DNA from: Discostella pseudostelligera
Taxonomy: Eukaryota > Bacillariophyta > Thalassiosirophyceae > Thalassiosirales > Thalassiosiraceae
Assembly (NCBI GenBank): GCA_036940085.1
Contig: JALLBK010000013.1
Location: forward strand, 19,851 to 83,850
DNA length: 64,000 nt
Direction: 5' to 3'
Position numbers and translations under genes: made by a program. Below are positions 45,445 to 56,748 of this stretch, piece by piece (within the stretch, counting starts at the first letter, position 1; each line of letters starts with the position of its first letter). The notes under the pieces were generated by a model that had not been told where the DNA came from, ran no database searches, and saw only the letters and a list, made by a program, of their open reading frames with translations.

Positions 45445-46696
45445 ATGAATGCACTGAATGAAAGCATTGTTTCGTCAACATCGCCACTATTATCCGGTGA
45501 GCAGAAGCAGGAGCAGGAGCAGCCTCAGCTTCCTACCTCCCAGACTGTCGCCGCTGCCGCTGCCGCTGGATCAAAGAAGCGCAAGACGACGGAGGGAAAC
45601 GCTACCGAAGGAGATGAATCAGACAATGGCGAGGAAAATCATGTCAATATTGATGCAGATAATTCAACAAACAATATCATCGACAACAACAACAACAACA
45701 ATAATGGTCAATCCAGCGGCAGCGGCCGTGTCGGCAATCAGACCAGCGTCACAATACCCATATCGACTCTACATCAACATTTAATTTGTTCTCTCTGCAG
45801 AGGATATTTCCGCGATCCATACACAATATCAGATTGTTTGCATACCTTCTGTCGGAGTTGTTTAGTAATGTATTTCCGAAAAGGTTCAATTGATATTTGC
45901 TGTCCTACTTGGTGAGAGTCGTATGTCGTATAGGTACTCTTTGCATATGTACACATATGAGCAAGCACACCCTCACCCCTACAATCATTAATCCTCGCCA
46001 CCAAAATAAATAGCAACACACGTCTTGGTGCTGATCCATTCCATACCAGCATAATCAATACAACACAAGAGATATTGCCCGATCGTAGATTACAAGAGAT
46101 TGTAAGTAAAATCTTTCCCCACTTGAAAGCTATAGACGACGAAGCAGAACGCCGATTTTACGCACAGCGAGGAATTGGATTGAAGGAGGAATATGTGGCA
46201 ATGGTGCATCAGGCGAAAAAGTCTCGTGGTGGTTGTCGTGTCGGAGGAGAAGATTCTAAGGCGATGGGTGGTGACGATCAGCTCGATCTCAAATTCCAAC
46301 CGGATGAATCACCTCCTCAATTGTACCATCGCTTGCCTTCGTTGCGTTGTTCGAATCTACGTTTGTCGGGCAAAGCGAAAATTGCCAGCCTTAAGAAGTA
46401 TTTGGTGATGAAGTTAGGGTTGAAGGATTCGATGAGCTCGGTACGTTGTGTAATCCATAATATGCTTTGACTGTCATGATGCCATGTTTGAATATCGAAT
46501 TTGCCATCATCGCATCTTTGCCAATGATCTCTCTCCGTCTCTCTAGGTTGAGGTTCTTTGCAATGGCGAAGTAATGGGGGATGATCTCAGTCTGGCATTC
46601 ATTAATAATTCTCGTTGGCTGTCCACAAATAATGCAACACTGGTTTTGAAGTACCGGTTGGAAGAGAGGAGTGATGTCATAGCAAATGATCCATGA
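45445..46696 (+). CDS. Polycomb-type RING finger protein (RING + RAWUL), three exons
   Basis: Exons 45445-45911, 46014-46440 and 46547-46696 join with matching phases and give 347 residues. The first splice falls inside the last RING cysteine (tg|c) and completes the C3HC4 finger: CSLC, then CLHTFCRSC, then CCPTC (about residues 114-157). RRLQEIVSKIFPHL after the RING is typical of PCGF/BMI1 and plant DRIP proteins. The last exon encodes VEVLCNGEVMGDDLSLAFI and LVLKYRLEE, the C-terminal RAWUL ubiquitin-like fold. Such proteins pair with RING1 in PRC1-like H2A ubiquitination, or act as lone E3 ligases in plants. The head is Gln/Ala/Asn-rich with a KKRK nuclear signal. Confidence 0.88.
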
Positions 46697-46842
46697 CGAT
46701 TTAATGCATCGATATCTCTTTTACAAATGTTCCATCGTCTATAGATATATTACTCTAGCAAACATCATCATCTGAGTTGACGATTGACGATACTCTGCAT
46801 AATCTCATTTTTACGCTCAGATAACTATCGTGCAAACAGGTC

Positions 46843-49800
46843 TCAATACTGGCCTGCTGGGAAACCCGAGCAAGTCGTCATGTGTTCCACCTTCGTACCC
46901 TTGGACGTAAAGCTCGCCTTTACTTTCAACATGAGATTCTTCGTACCCAGCATAGTATTTGTTACAGATATGGTTTGCGTCACTTCCTTCCCACTACTAC
47001 ATCCAGCGACTGAAACGGGGATCGTCGTCGATGTCGGGGGCTTCATTTCCATGGTGACATACTTTGGCACGGCCACCTGTAGGTGCAGGCCGTACAGTGG
47101 TTCATTGGTAGTGTTTATGAATTTGGCGACCAGGACGGAGTTTTGCTTGTTCCATGTGTCGGGCTTGGTACATTTGAACTCCACGGACAGCCCCTGGTGC
47201 GTGAACCCTGGCACAATTACCTCTGATGTGGACGGTCCACTGCTTGACGGCTGCGCAGGTATCAATGATGGAGCTGGGGTGGTACCGAACAAGTCCATAA
47301 CGGCAGCTGAACTGTTCATTGTTGCAGCGGGTGTGGTAGCGGCTGGAGCAAACAAATCATTTGTGTTGATTGGGGTCGCAGCCATCGCTACTGGCGGTTG
47401 AGAAAATATGTCGAACCCTCCCACGGCGGGTGCAGCGGTGACAGCAGGCGCGGCGGCGGGCGGCGCTGAGAAAATATCGGATAGGAGATCAACATCACTT
47501 GGTTGTGAAGGCGCTGAAGAGATTCCGTTTTGCTTGGCAACTGACGATGGTACTGAAGCGGTAGACCCGCCGAATATGTCGTCGAAATCCAACAAATTCG
47601 GTTCGGCGCCTGCCGCTGAAGATTTGGGTGCACGCGCCATAGCTGCATCGTTGCTGCCTCCGTTGAAGATATCCCCTTCTGTCATTGCCCCACTTCGCTC
47701 TTCCCTTTTCCTCTGCAGCAATTTTAGATCTACGGCCGGCATCCTCGCCAGCGCCTCCTTTGCCGCGCTAACCACCGTCGGACTCACGCTCTCGCTAACA
47801 CTGCTACCGCCACCAAAAATGTCCTCTTCCCCACCATTCGATCCTCGCTTCACAGATACACCCTTGATGGCATTCATCAATGCCCCATACTCACATGAAC
47901 GCAACTGCAGCTCGAGCGAATGCGAGTCCTCGTACTTCTTTACCAAAGCTTGCAACCTGTCCAACGTAGCTCCGTCGGCCACATCAGCGAACCGTTCACG
48001 CAATTTAGTAAAGCAAGTCAACCCTCGTTGCTTCACCTCCAGCGGACAAGTGTGACGAGCCACAACCGCTTCGACAATAGCTACCACAGCCGTAGGATCC
48101 AATGCCTCGAACGTGACCAATGTGGTTGATTCCCCGGCCGAGAGTCCAGTGAGATCAATGGCAGTCTCGCTCCCACCATTCCCGCTGGGGAGATTGTAAC
48201 TGTACGGCCTCAAGAGCAAATCACCATATTCTCCGATACACCAAATTCCTACATTCAACAATCCGCGCTGACTACCATCATCGTCCCGAACTGCCTTGAG
48301 TAACTTGTGTGTGGAGTACGCACGCAAATCCTCAGAAGAACGCGAGATGTATACGGCCGTCGAACTTTGGACATTCGGAGCGCACTCTCGTCCTGCAATG
48401 GTTAGCATGGTAATCAGTGTGTCGACCCTCCATCGATCATCGGGACTAAACCTATCAACGACGCGTAATACACGGGTGCAAATATCCGATCGATGTTCCC
48501 GAGGACAAAGAACCAGGTAATTGAGCAGCTCGGCCGTCAAGGTTTCCACATTCTCCTGGTTGACGAGATGATAGATTAATTCGAGCGCACGCTGCCGGAT
48601 ACTAATGTCTGGATCCTTGAGACAATCTACCACTGTTGTTCGATGGCGCTGCAATGCCGACGCGGCGGTATTGGCCGCTCCATCCTCCCCGTCACCCCCT
48701 CCTCCCTCGGCCACCGCTCCGCCGCCACCACCACTCTCGGCAATGCATCGTGCAAGGGTATTCAACGCCACATACCGAATATTATTATCACGGTTTAACA
48801 AGAATCGTCCCAATATATTCACCGCCAACACTCGCAATCCATCATCACTCTCCACGGCCATAATCGTTTGGACACACTCATACAATATGGCATTCCCCGC
48901 ATTCTTACTCGTTTCGGTATTCGTCGCCACCTGTGCCAATACATCATTCATCTCCTCGGAGGCTTTCGCATTACCCGATCCCAATAATCGCAACAATGTC
49001 AATATCTGCACTTGGAGGAATGGATCCGAGATGCCCCCCACATCATGATCGGGAGAGTAACCCATACTCAACAAATTCCGTAGTAGTTTCACCAACGATG
49101 GTACGAGGCGTAAGAATGCCGTGCGGCATGGACTATCATATTCTCCTCCGTCCTCATCACCACTACCACCGTTCTCGAAATACTCTTTCCTATCCATAAC
49201 CAACACCTGTGTCATCAATTGCACGACCGTAATCAATACACCATGACTCCGATCGTTCAACAAACTAACAATCCGTTCCACAAAATCTTCAATCATATCT
49301 GGACACTTTGTCAAACATCGACTCATGGCCAAGCATGCCTTCTTCCTCAGATATGGCTTACTACTCCCCAAATGCTTATCGACCTCGGGTGTTAAATCTC
49401 GACTCATATCGGCGGTGGCCAAATTCCCAATGGCACATAATGCCAGACCGGCAATGAACTTGTTGTCATTGTTTAAATCATTCTTGAGTGAGTTGGTGGC
49501 GAGCATGAGTACGTCGGCTTGTTCGGAGAGGAGGAGCATCATACCTAGGTAGCCGATGCGTTTTTCGGGGAAGTGGGGTGAGGCGACCAGTTTCATGCAT
49601 TCGAGTTGACCAAAATGGGTGGGATATCCTGTTGGGAGTTGATGAGCGAAGGTAGGGGAGCGGGACAATGACGATGATGGGAGAGAGAGATGCGGGGGAT
49701 GGGGGATGTGAAGAGATGATTTTGTGGGAAGAGCGATGGACAATAAATACAATGAAAGTGTGTGAAGGTGGCGGGTGGCGGTGGGCATTTGGGGGAGGGG

Positions 49801-50139
49801 ATGGGAGGGGGGGTGAAGAGAAGAAGGGTGGATTGAATTGGTTAGAAAATTTATTATAAAATAAATAATGCAGCAACTACAATAGACCAACAGAAGGGAG
49901 CTGTACAATCCACTGGAGTCACCGATCATTCATAGATACAGATTAAGAAAAATAAAGGAGCACTTACCCAACATGTGCATAAACAGCAACTTGGCCACAT
50001 TGCGGTGACGATAATGTTCCTGTTCTTCACGTATGGCCGTACGTATCATGGCCGATTCCTTGGCAATGACGGCGCGCTCCTCGGCGGCCGTCTTGCACGC
50101 ACGGACTTGTCGAATGAGATCGCGCAGTTTGAGTGACAT
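46843..50139 (-). CDS. AP-1 complex subunit gamma (gamma-adaptin), two exons
   Basis: Exons 49968-50139 and 46843-49628 join in phase 1 (g|ga, Gly) across a 339-nt intron and give 985 residues. The start [20 protein letters not shown] and the spliced block [20 protein letters not shown] are the gamma-adaptin trunk. HEAT-like repeats run to about residue 600. The hinge contains the clathrin box LLDFDD and DIFGG/DLFG motifs. The last 115 residues are the GAE ear ([19 protein letters not shown] to the end), which recruits accessory factors. AP-1 sorts cargo into clathrin vesicles at the trans-Golgi network and endosomes. Gly/Ala-rich inserts are seen near residues 375 and 245. Confidence 0.95.
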
Positions 50140-50859
50140 GGTTTAGATTCTCTCTCGCTATCGCTTTGCTTGTTGTGGATGACGATGATGAACTGATGAA
50201 GTTCTCTCTCTGTGCGTGTGAGCGTTGGTGGATGTCACTCTCTGGCTCTGACTGTGATCAATCAACTCCCTCTCGACCTAACTTAAAATCTTTGTGAGGG
50301 GATGAACGACCAAGACGGCTGGGGAGAGAAGAGAAAAACGCCTCGACCTCCAACCAAACTCCAGCGGACGCTACCGGTAGGGAATTTGTCCGCTGGCTCG
50401 GTAACTCTCCAATTCCGCTGTCTAGCACAGAGACAGAGACGACGACGATGACGACGACGATTGGCTTGGCTGGGGTATTGGAGTTGTTGGAGTTGGTCGG
50501 TGGTTTGCTTGGATTGTGGATGGATTGGCTTTGGCTTTGCTTTGCTTGTTGTTGCGTTGCGCGCTTGTTGGGGCCGCTGTTCGGCTACAGTCGAACTGTT
50601 GGGAGTCCGCGTCAATGGGATATCTCTATTTTATTCTAATTTAGCTAAAATTGAAGCTATTTTCTTCGGATATTGCCCGCCGCCCCGCCATTTTTCATGT
50701 CCAGCCTGCATGCTTACTTCCTTCCAATTCCACTGAATTGAATTGGGATTGTATCTCTTGTGTCCATCCCATCAAATTGCAAAAGCCTCACCTATCCCCC
50801 TGCCCGCCCATCGGCATCATCCTCTCGCGCTCCTGTCCTCTTACTAGCAATATCCAAGC
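50140..50859. promoter_or_regulatory. divergent promoter region, AP-1 gamma / G alpha
   Basis: This 720-nt space lies between opposed starts. It includes CGACGA-type and TTGGCT/TTTGCT-rich low-complexity tracts (50435-50560) and one CCCGCCATTTTTC element near 50684-50696. No strong motif cluster was found. Confidence 0.35.
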
Positions 50860-52610
50860 ATGGGTTGCGGCAGCTCCACACCCGCTCAAACAGTCTCCGC
50901 TCCACCCGCCGCATCTGCGGGCGGCTCTGGCAACATCGGCGGCGGCGGCGATGCCGACCCCTCCCACCCTGATTCAGCCACCGCCCTCGTCCAACCCAAA
51001 TCCTCCAAAACCGCCATTGCCGAATCTCGTCAAATAGATTCTGAACTCGAACGCGCTCGTAATGAAGACCTGCATAAAATTAAAATGCTACTATTAGGTG
51101 CCGGTGAATCTGGCAAATCCACCATCTTCAAACAAATGCGTCTCCTCTATGGGAATGCCAATCGAAGCGATGAAGATATGAAAATGTATGGTGTGGTGGC
51201 ACGGAGTAATATTGTAGTTGCCATGAGGAAATTGGTAACACATTTGGGTGATTTGGGATTGGAGGAGGAGTTGGATCGGGAGTCGAAGAATAATGCCAGT
51301 ATCGCCGATAATAGTATGACGTGTCGAGAGGCCTATGATGAATTGAGGGCGTTTTTGGTGGATAATTCGGGAGCGGCGAGTGCGCAAGATCCTACTACCA
51401 GTGGAAGTGATATTGCAGTGGGGCAGAATGGGGGGAAGACGGATTGGGTGGGGAATAGTCCACGGGCAGGTTTGGCAGCGAATAATGATGCCAAGTTGTT
51501 CTTGGCCCATTATAAGGCTATGGAAGTTTTGTGGAAGGTAAGATAAATAAATGAAGGGAGGGGGGGGTAGTGCGAGAGAGTTGATGGTTGCATCATGTTC
51601 CCTTTGCATCGTCGGCTTCTTCCGTGACCAATACATAACATTTGATCTCGAAGATTGGGGGGGGATTCATGTTTTTGCCAATATCGCACGCATACACATC
51701 TCACCCCCACTGTTTGCTTTGTCNAGATTGGGGGGGGATTCATGTTTTTGCCAATATCGCACGCATACACATCTCACCCTCACTGTTTGCTTTGTCGCTT
51801 TGTCACAACAATACGGACAATCCACCAATACACAGTCCCAAACAATAAAGCAAGTATGGGTCAAACGCTCAGCAGTCAACGTCATCGATTCTCACAAGGA
51901 CTATCTCAACGATATAGCGCGCATAGCCAGCCCGGACTACAAACCCACCACCCAAGACATATTAATCTCCCGTGTCCGTACCACGCAAGTTGTTATGGAA
52001 AAGTATCGCATTGATGGGATAGACTTTGAAGTCTACGATGTGGGTGGACAACGTTCCGAACGACGAAAGTGGATTGATTGCTTCGATTCAGTGACTGCCG
52101 TTATATTCGTGGCGGCATTGTCTGAATATGATCAAAGCCTTGCCGAAGCGAAGCGTACCAATCGTATGGTGGAGGCATTGGAACTCTTCCGATCGGTGTG
52201 CAACAATCGTGCCTTTGCCAATACCTCCATTATGCTCTTCTTGAATAAGAAGGATATCTTCATGGAGAAGATATTGTACAGTGATATTGCAGCACAGCGT
52301 CCCTTCTGTGATTATGCCGGCCCGACTAAAGATTCGGATCATGGAGTGCTTTACTTTATTCAAAAGTTTAAGGACTGTTTGATTGATGATGAGTTTAATG
52401 ATTCGTTCATACACGTGACATGTGCCACGGATACGAATAACATGGAGTTTGTGCTGGAGTCCACAAGGACAATTATTATGACGGATGTAAGTTTTGATTT
52501 GGTACTGATGTGTTTTTTGTTATTCTGGTCTGAACCTCGCTGATCATTCTTCATCCAATATCCTGACTTGGCAGAATCTGAAACGGTCTGGTTTCCTGGG
52601 GGCAGATTAA
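50860..52610 (+). CDS. heterotrimeric G-protein alpha subunit, three exons
   Basis: Exons 50860-51537, 51851-52486 and 52575-52610 join in phase 0 and give 449 residues. MGCGSS at the N-terminus fits N-myristoylation (Gly2) and palmitoylation (Cys3). P-loop LLGAGESGKSTIFKQMR (about 77-93), switch I RVRTTQVVMEKYRI, switch II DVGGQRSERRKW with the catalytic Gln, NKKD and TCATDT are all intact. The tiny last exon gives NLKRSGFLGAD, the receptor-contact tail; it lacks the Cys at -4 used by pertussis toxin. At 449 residues it is about 95 longer than animal G alpha because of a Gly/Ser/Pro-rich head and a low-complexity insert in the helical domain. The first intron contains a one-base N with duplicated flanks. 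Confidence 0.95.
51652..51796. repeat. 72-bp near-identical duplication around a single N, probable assembly join
   Basis: Copies at 51652-51723 and 51725-51796 match at 71 of 72 positions (ccccca against ccctca) and are separated only by an n at 51724. Both lie inside the first intron of the G alpha gene. A one-base gap flanked by the same sequence is what remains when overlapping contig ends are joined without merging. Confidence 0.9.
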
Positions 52611-53113
52611 TTACGAAATCGTGTTGCATTGTCTCAAATTGGTTCGCACTCACAATGTTGACAAAGAACTAGAGTGTGGGAGAATGAATGTATATGTATG
52701 GTTGTGTGTAATATGATGGTTCAAATGATGTGATATGGCATTTGATTCAATAGCACAAAATTATTTCTTGGGGTCGTTTCTTGGGATCGATTGAACTCGC
52801 ACAACAGAGCCAGTTGGTTTGAATGTGTATTGCCACGAGCTTGTGTCTACATGATGAACAGTTGTAAAATCCTAATAGGGATTTCATCGTAACGCTTGCT
52901 TCTGTGTTTATTCGGATCATTTTTATCGTAGTACGACGATGACAACAATACGGGAACGAGTAACGAACAGATGATTTCGGCGGTCGAGGATGGCGGATCA
53001 CGGTAGGAACATTTGTCGTTTGGTAACATCCTCTCTTGATAGGTGTTTCATTAAGTGTTCAACAAAGATAAAAAGAAGCCTACATTACCCACGGCCCCTC
53101 TTCTCCACCTACA
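52611..53113. other. convergent intergenic region, G alpha / uL1
   Basis: This 503-nt space lies between two stop codons. A repeated-frame signal on the minus strand (52747-53029) has no recognisable features. Probably the two 3' UTRs. Confidence 0.4.
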
Positions 53114-54118
53114 CTACTGAGGTTCAATCATAAAAAATGGACTCGTCGGATCGAGCGTTCGTAAATCGACGAGAAAACTCCCCGCACTCTGCGTCGCACT
53201 CAAATGTGCCTTTAAATAATACTTGGTACCCTTGGCAACCTTCTTCTGTCCCTTCTTACCTTTCCCAAATGTTTCTGGCTTAAGAGCATGAACTTCATTC
53301 ATCAATTCACGGATATTGTCAAGTAGTTTGTCCGCCCCGAAGGATCCCTTGCCTATGCCAAGACGGATGATCCCATCTTTGTCGGTGCGATAATTGCTGG
53401 TACCGGACATTTGTTTGGATAGCGTATCCAGTAGTTGGTCCGTCGGTACGATGGTGTTTAATTTAGGACTGGGCATTAATCCCCGTGGTCCTAATAGTCG
53501 TGCAATAGAAGATAATTGGGAGACCACCTCAGGACTGGCCAGTGTGCGTTGGAAGGACGATATGGGTGTTTTACCCCCCTGGATAGATTCAATGAGGGAG
53601 ATTCCCCCCGCTGCCACGGCACCAGCCTGCAATGCCAATTCAGCAAGCTTTGCATCCTCCGTAAATACTGCCACTGCAAAATTCTTTCCATTTCCATGGG
53701 GTAAAGAGAGTGACCCACGTAACGATTGGCCCGGTTTGCGTGGATCGAGATTTAATTGTAATGCCAATTCGACAGTTTCATCCATTGGTCGGTAGGGCTG
53801 TGTGGCAGCATCGGAACGGACTGTTTCGGAGGAGGGAGAGCCAGGTTTGCCATGATTGGTTAGATATTCAACACGTTGTTCTACGCGTTTATCTTTGTAT
53901 TTCGTCCATCGTTCAAGACGGTGTTGATGACGCTGATCGATCTGGTCGAGTAGGGTTTGGATGGCTTGTTGGATTGGCGTTGTGGGCGTCGGTGCGGGAT
54001 GGGCGCGGGTGACATAGCCGCGGCTAGCGGAGGCAATTGCGGCGTGGAAGGCAGGTCGCCGGGGAGTGCAGGAGGCGGTGATGCGGCAGAGCCAATTGGA
54101 CGCCATGGTCATGGTCAT
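53114..54118 (-). CDS. organellar ribosomal protein uL1
   Basis: A single exon gives 334 residues from the ATG at 54118; in-frame ATGs at 54112 and 54106 are alternatives (MTMTMASNWL). The first 45 residues are basic and Ala/Ser/Arg-rich, like a mitochondrial presequence. The uL1 fold follows: LRGSLSLPHGNGKNFAVAVF, ARLLGPRGLMPSPKLNTIVP (the rRNA-binding signature), then NYRTDKDGIIRLGIGKGSF and a C-terminal strand. uL1 forms the mobile L1 stalk that helps release tRNA from the E site. Mitochondrial location is most likely but plastid cannot be ruled out. Confidence 0.9.
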   Translation of the reverse strand: MTMTMASNWLCRITASCTPRRPAFHAAIASASRGYVTRAHPAPTPTTPIQQAIQTLLDQIDQRHQHRLERWTKYKDKRVEQRVEYLTNHGKPGSPSSETVRSDAATQPYRPMDETVELALQLNLDPRKPGQSLRGSLSLPHGNGKNFAVAVFTEDAKLAELALQAGAVAAGGISLIESIQGGKTPISSFQRTLASPEVVSQLSSIARLLGPRGLMPSPKLNTIVPTDQLLDTLSKQMSGTSNYRTDKDGIIRLGIGKGSFGADKLLDNIRELMNEVHALKPETFGKGKKGQKKVAKGTKYYLKAHLSATQSAGSFLVDLRTLDPTSPFFMIEPQ

Positions 54119-54250
54119 CTCGTGGTCGTCATGATGTGTCACCTTTTTGGCGGGAAAAGATCGCGCCCCAACCCATCAACGCAAACTCAACACATCAACA
54201 ATCACAATCAACATACCATCACCATCAACACAACAATCAACAAATCAACC
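54119..54250. promoter_or_regulatory. short divergent promoter with E2F-like site, uL1 / Mpv17-family
   Basis: Only 132 nt separate the opposed start codons. TTTTTGGCGGGAAAA at 54144-54157 is followed by TCGCGCCCC (54161-54169). A CAAT/ATCAAC-rich stretch follows up to the Mpv17 start. Confidence 0.5.
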
Positions 54251-55288
54251 ATGACCATGAGGACGTCCAACATCATGTGCCGTAGGGGTCACACCACTCC
54301 TTCTTTGCCTCTTCTCCTTCTCGTGTCGCTCCTAATGTCTTCTCCTCCGGCATGGGCGAGAGCGTTCAACTGTCGTGGCGGCGTTCACGGCGGTGGGCGG
54401 CGTACTACAAGGACAAGGTCCAACGCCGCCGTCGCCTCCGCATCCTCCATCGAATCTTCGCGTTCCAGCAGGCCTGGGTCATCTTCGACGTCGTCATCAT
54501 CATCGCCGCTTCGATCGTTTGTGAGGTATTCATTGTGGAATATCCCACGCGGAGGAGGAGAGGATGTCGATCTCATCGGTGAGGCCTACACGGACGGAGT
54601 TGTTGACTGCGCTGGCGATGATGGTTCATCAATGGCATTGTCGTCGTCGTCCACGATGCTAATGCAGGCAGCATCTACATTTCCCACCCTATCGTCGGTA
54701 TCATCACTCCTCAAGTCCGCTGGCTCATTCTATGCACGCTCCCTGACACTCTATCCCATCCTTACCAAATCTTTAACTGCCGGTATTATCTTTGGCTTTT
54801 CCGATTGGGTTGCCCAACTTATTGAACAGAAGAATCAAGATGGTACTACAACTACGACAACATCGTCGTCAGCACCTGATGGACGATCGCGTATTCTAGC
54901 CTCCTTCCTCGTAGGCACCCTCTTCTTCGGTCCTGCCGCCCATGCATGGTACGCTGCCATCTTCACACTCTTACCCTCCACCACCCTTCCATCCACACTG
55001 ACCAAGGCAGCCTTGGGTCAAGTCATCTTCGGTCCATGTTTCACATGTGTCTACTTCTTAGCCAACATGTTATCACGTCCCAATGGATTTCAATCCTTTA
55101 CATTATCATCGTACAAAAACAAAATTATATCGGATTTACCAAGTGTTTGGATGTCGGGTTTGGGATTTTGGCCATTGGTGGATTTGCTTGGGTATGCCTA
55201 TGTGAATCCCAAGTATATGCCATTGTATGTGAATGGAGCGAGTTTTGTGTGGACAGTATATTTGAGTGGAGTGACGAATAAGAAATAA
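54251..55288 (+). CDS. Mpv17/PMP22-family membrane protein, probably plastid-targeted
   Basis: A single exon gives 345 residues from the ATG at 54251. A signal peptide (LPLLLLVSLLMSSPPAWARA) ends at AWARA|FNCRG, which fits the diatom plastid-import rule of Phe at +1. A Ser/Arg-rich transit region follows. The Mpv17/PMP22 domain (about residues 155-340) has YPILTKSLTAGIIFGFSDW, FLVGTLFFGPAAHAWYAAI and a C-terminal PLVDLLGYAYVNPKY then VWTVYLSG, with four expected membrane segments. Family members are channel-like proteins of the inner mitochondrial or peroxisomal membrane. The presequence suggests the plastid in this case, which is an inference. Confidence 0.87.
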   Translation: MTMRTSNIMCRRGHTTPSLPLLLLVSLLMSSPPAWARAFNCRGGVHGGGRRTTRTRSNAAVASASSIESSRSSRPGSSSTSSSSSPLRSFVRYSLWNIPRGGGEDVDLIGEAYTDGVVDCAGDDGSSMALSSSSTMLMQAASTFPTLSSVSSLLKSAGSFYARSLTLYPILTKSLTAGIIFGFSDWVAQLIEQKNQDGTTTTTTSSSAPDGRSRILASFLVGTLFFGPAAHAWYAAIFTLLPSTTLPSTLTKAALGQVIFGPCFTCVYFLANMLSRPNGFQSFTLSSYKNKIISDLPSVWMSGLGFWPLVDLLGYAYVNPKYMPLYVNGASFVWTVYLSGVTNKK

Positions 55289-55731
55289 AGTTAAATTGAG
55301 ATGATGAACAAGAGTGGATGACTTCTTCGTGTTCGAATCGGTAGAGGAGGTCGAATGGCAGTTGCGCAAGGTGCGAAGTACATGGGTCTAACATTCTGAC
55401 GAGAGTCCTCGTCAAAGGTAGAATGAATTCTCGATAATGACTCTCGAGAAGGTGATCATTCGGCAGGCAATCATCATCATCATGTTGGAAACAGGATCTG
55501 ATCGATTGAATTGGAGAATTGAAGCACTCCACGTGTCTCCCGCCACCATGATGATTTATCTACCCGCCATTTTCGCCCCACTTGCTTCGCCAAATTATTT
55601 CTTCCCGCCAGCAAGATCATTGCACGACACCGACGACCGACGCCGCTGCTGCCTCCTGTCGCCGCCGCACTGCCACTCTTCCACATCTACCCGCATCAAT
55701 CGCATAGCTACTGCAGCAGGAATACAATAAC
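55289..55731. promoter_or_regulatory. region between Mpv17-family gene and CHMP5, with E2F-like sites
   Basis: This 443-nt space holds the Mpv17 3' UTR and the CHMP5 promoter. Two 7-bp hairpins follow the gene: TGACGAG-AGTC-CTCGTCA (55397-55414) and TTCTCGA/TCGAGAA (55428-55450). E2F-like elements are CTCCCGCC (55537-55544), ACCCGCCATTTTCGCC (55562-55577), TTCGCCAAA (55586-55594) and CTTCCCGCC (55601-55609). Confidence 0.5.
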
Positions 55732-56573
55732 ATGAACCGAGTGTTTGGGCGAAAGAAAGCACCCGGACCGCCACCGCCGAGCCTTGGCGAGGCGTCGTCG
55801 GGTGTGGGGCAGCACATGAGTTCCATGGATGGTAAGCGAATACTATGGGTGTGCTGTTGTTTTCGTTTTGCTGTGACTGTGACGATATGGGTTTAGCGGT
55901 TCAGTGTTCTCGTCTTGCTTTGCTTTCATAATTTCCCTCATGCAATGCATTCATTATTCAACTTTCTGTAACAGCGAAAATCCTCCAACTTGACAGGGAG
56001 CTAAAGGGCTATCGGGACAAACTCCAAACAACTAAAAATGCCGCAGCCAAAAAGAATCTCCAAAAACGCGCCATGGACGTATTGAAACGTAAACGAATGT
56101 ATGAAAATCAGCGGGATCAATTGGCCGGGCAGCAATTCAATATAGATCAAGTGGCATTCGGTATTGACAGTGCCAAGGCGACGGTGTCGACGGTACAGGC
56201 CATGAAGGCGGCAAATGTCGAGTTGAAATCGACATTGAGGAATGACATGAACATTAATGATATTGATACTTTGGCCGATGATATGGCCGAATTAATGGAT
56301 GAATTCAATGAGATTAATGAGGCGATGGGGCAGAATTTCGCCACACCGGATGATATAGATGAGGCGGACTTGGAGGCTGAGTTGGAAATGTTGGGAGATG
56401 AGTTGGAGTTGGAGGACGCGGAGTTGGAGGCTCCCGATGGCAGACCCAGCTATTTGTCAGAGGCGGCGTCGGTAACATCGTCGACGATGCCATCCATGCC
56501 GACAGTAACGGGGGCGAAGTTTCCGACGGCTGCGAATGGTCAAAAGGTGGATGAGTATGGCTTACCGGTATAG
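55732..56573 (+). CDS. CHMP5: CHMP5 / VPS60, ESCRT-III family protein, two exons
   Basis: Exons 55732-55831 and 55975-56573 join in phase 1 (g|cg, Ala) and give 232 residues. The start MNRVFGRKKAPGPPPPSL is diagnostic of CHMP5. Snf7-type helices follow (AKILQLDRELKGYRDKL, VLKRKRMYENQRDQL, then MKAANVELK). The acidic tail with EADLEAELEMLGDELE and the end KVDEYGLPV match the family. CHMP5 binds LIP5/VTA1 and tunes VPS4-driven disassembly in multivesicular-body sorting at endosomes. Length is close to human CHMP5 (219). Confidence 0.95.
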
Positions 56574-56748
56574 TCATGATGAGATAAATTACAGCATTTG
56601 TATTTAGATGTAAATTGCTCGTTATCATGTGTTATACGATATCGACAACTTGTGCAATTATTTCGAATGACAGAAGGATAATCGATTCACTGTATGCATT
56701 CATCATTTCACCCGCTGTATCTAGCCCCCTCGTCGTCGCCTCTGCTCC

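Noticed and set aside
46784..47401. 205-codon plus-strand frame
   Set aside because: Antisense to the AP-1 gamma hinge and ear, which has clear homology on the other strand.
51652..51796. True tandem duplication or mobile-element target site
   Set aside because: The N exactly between near-identical copies and the absence of any inserted element make an assembly join more likely.
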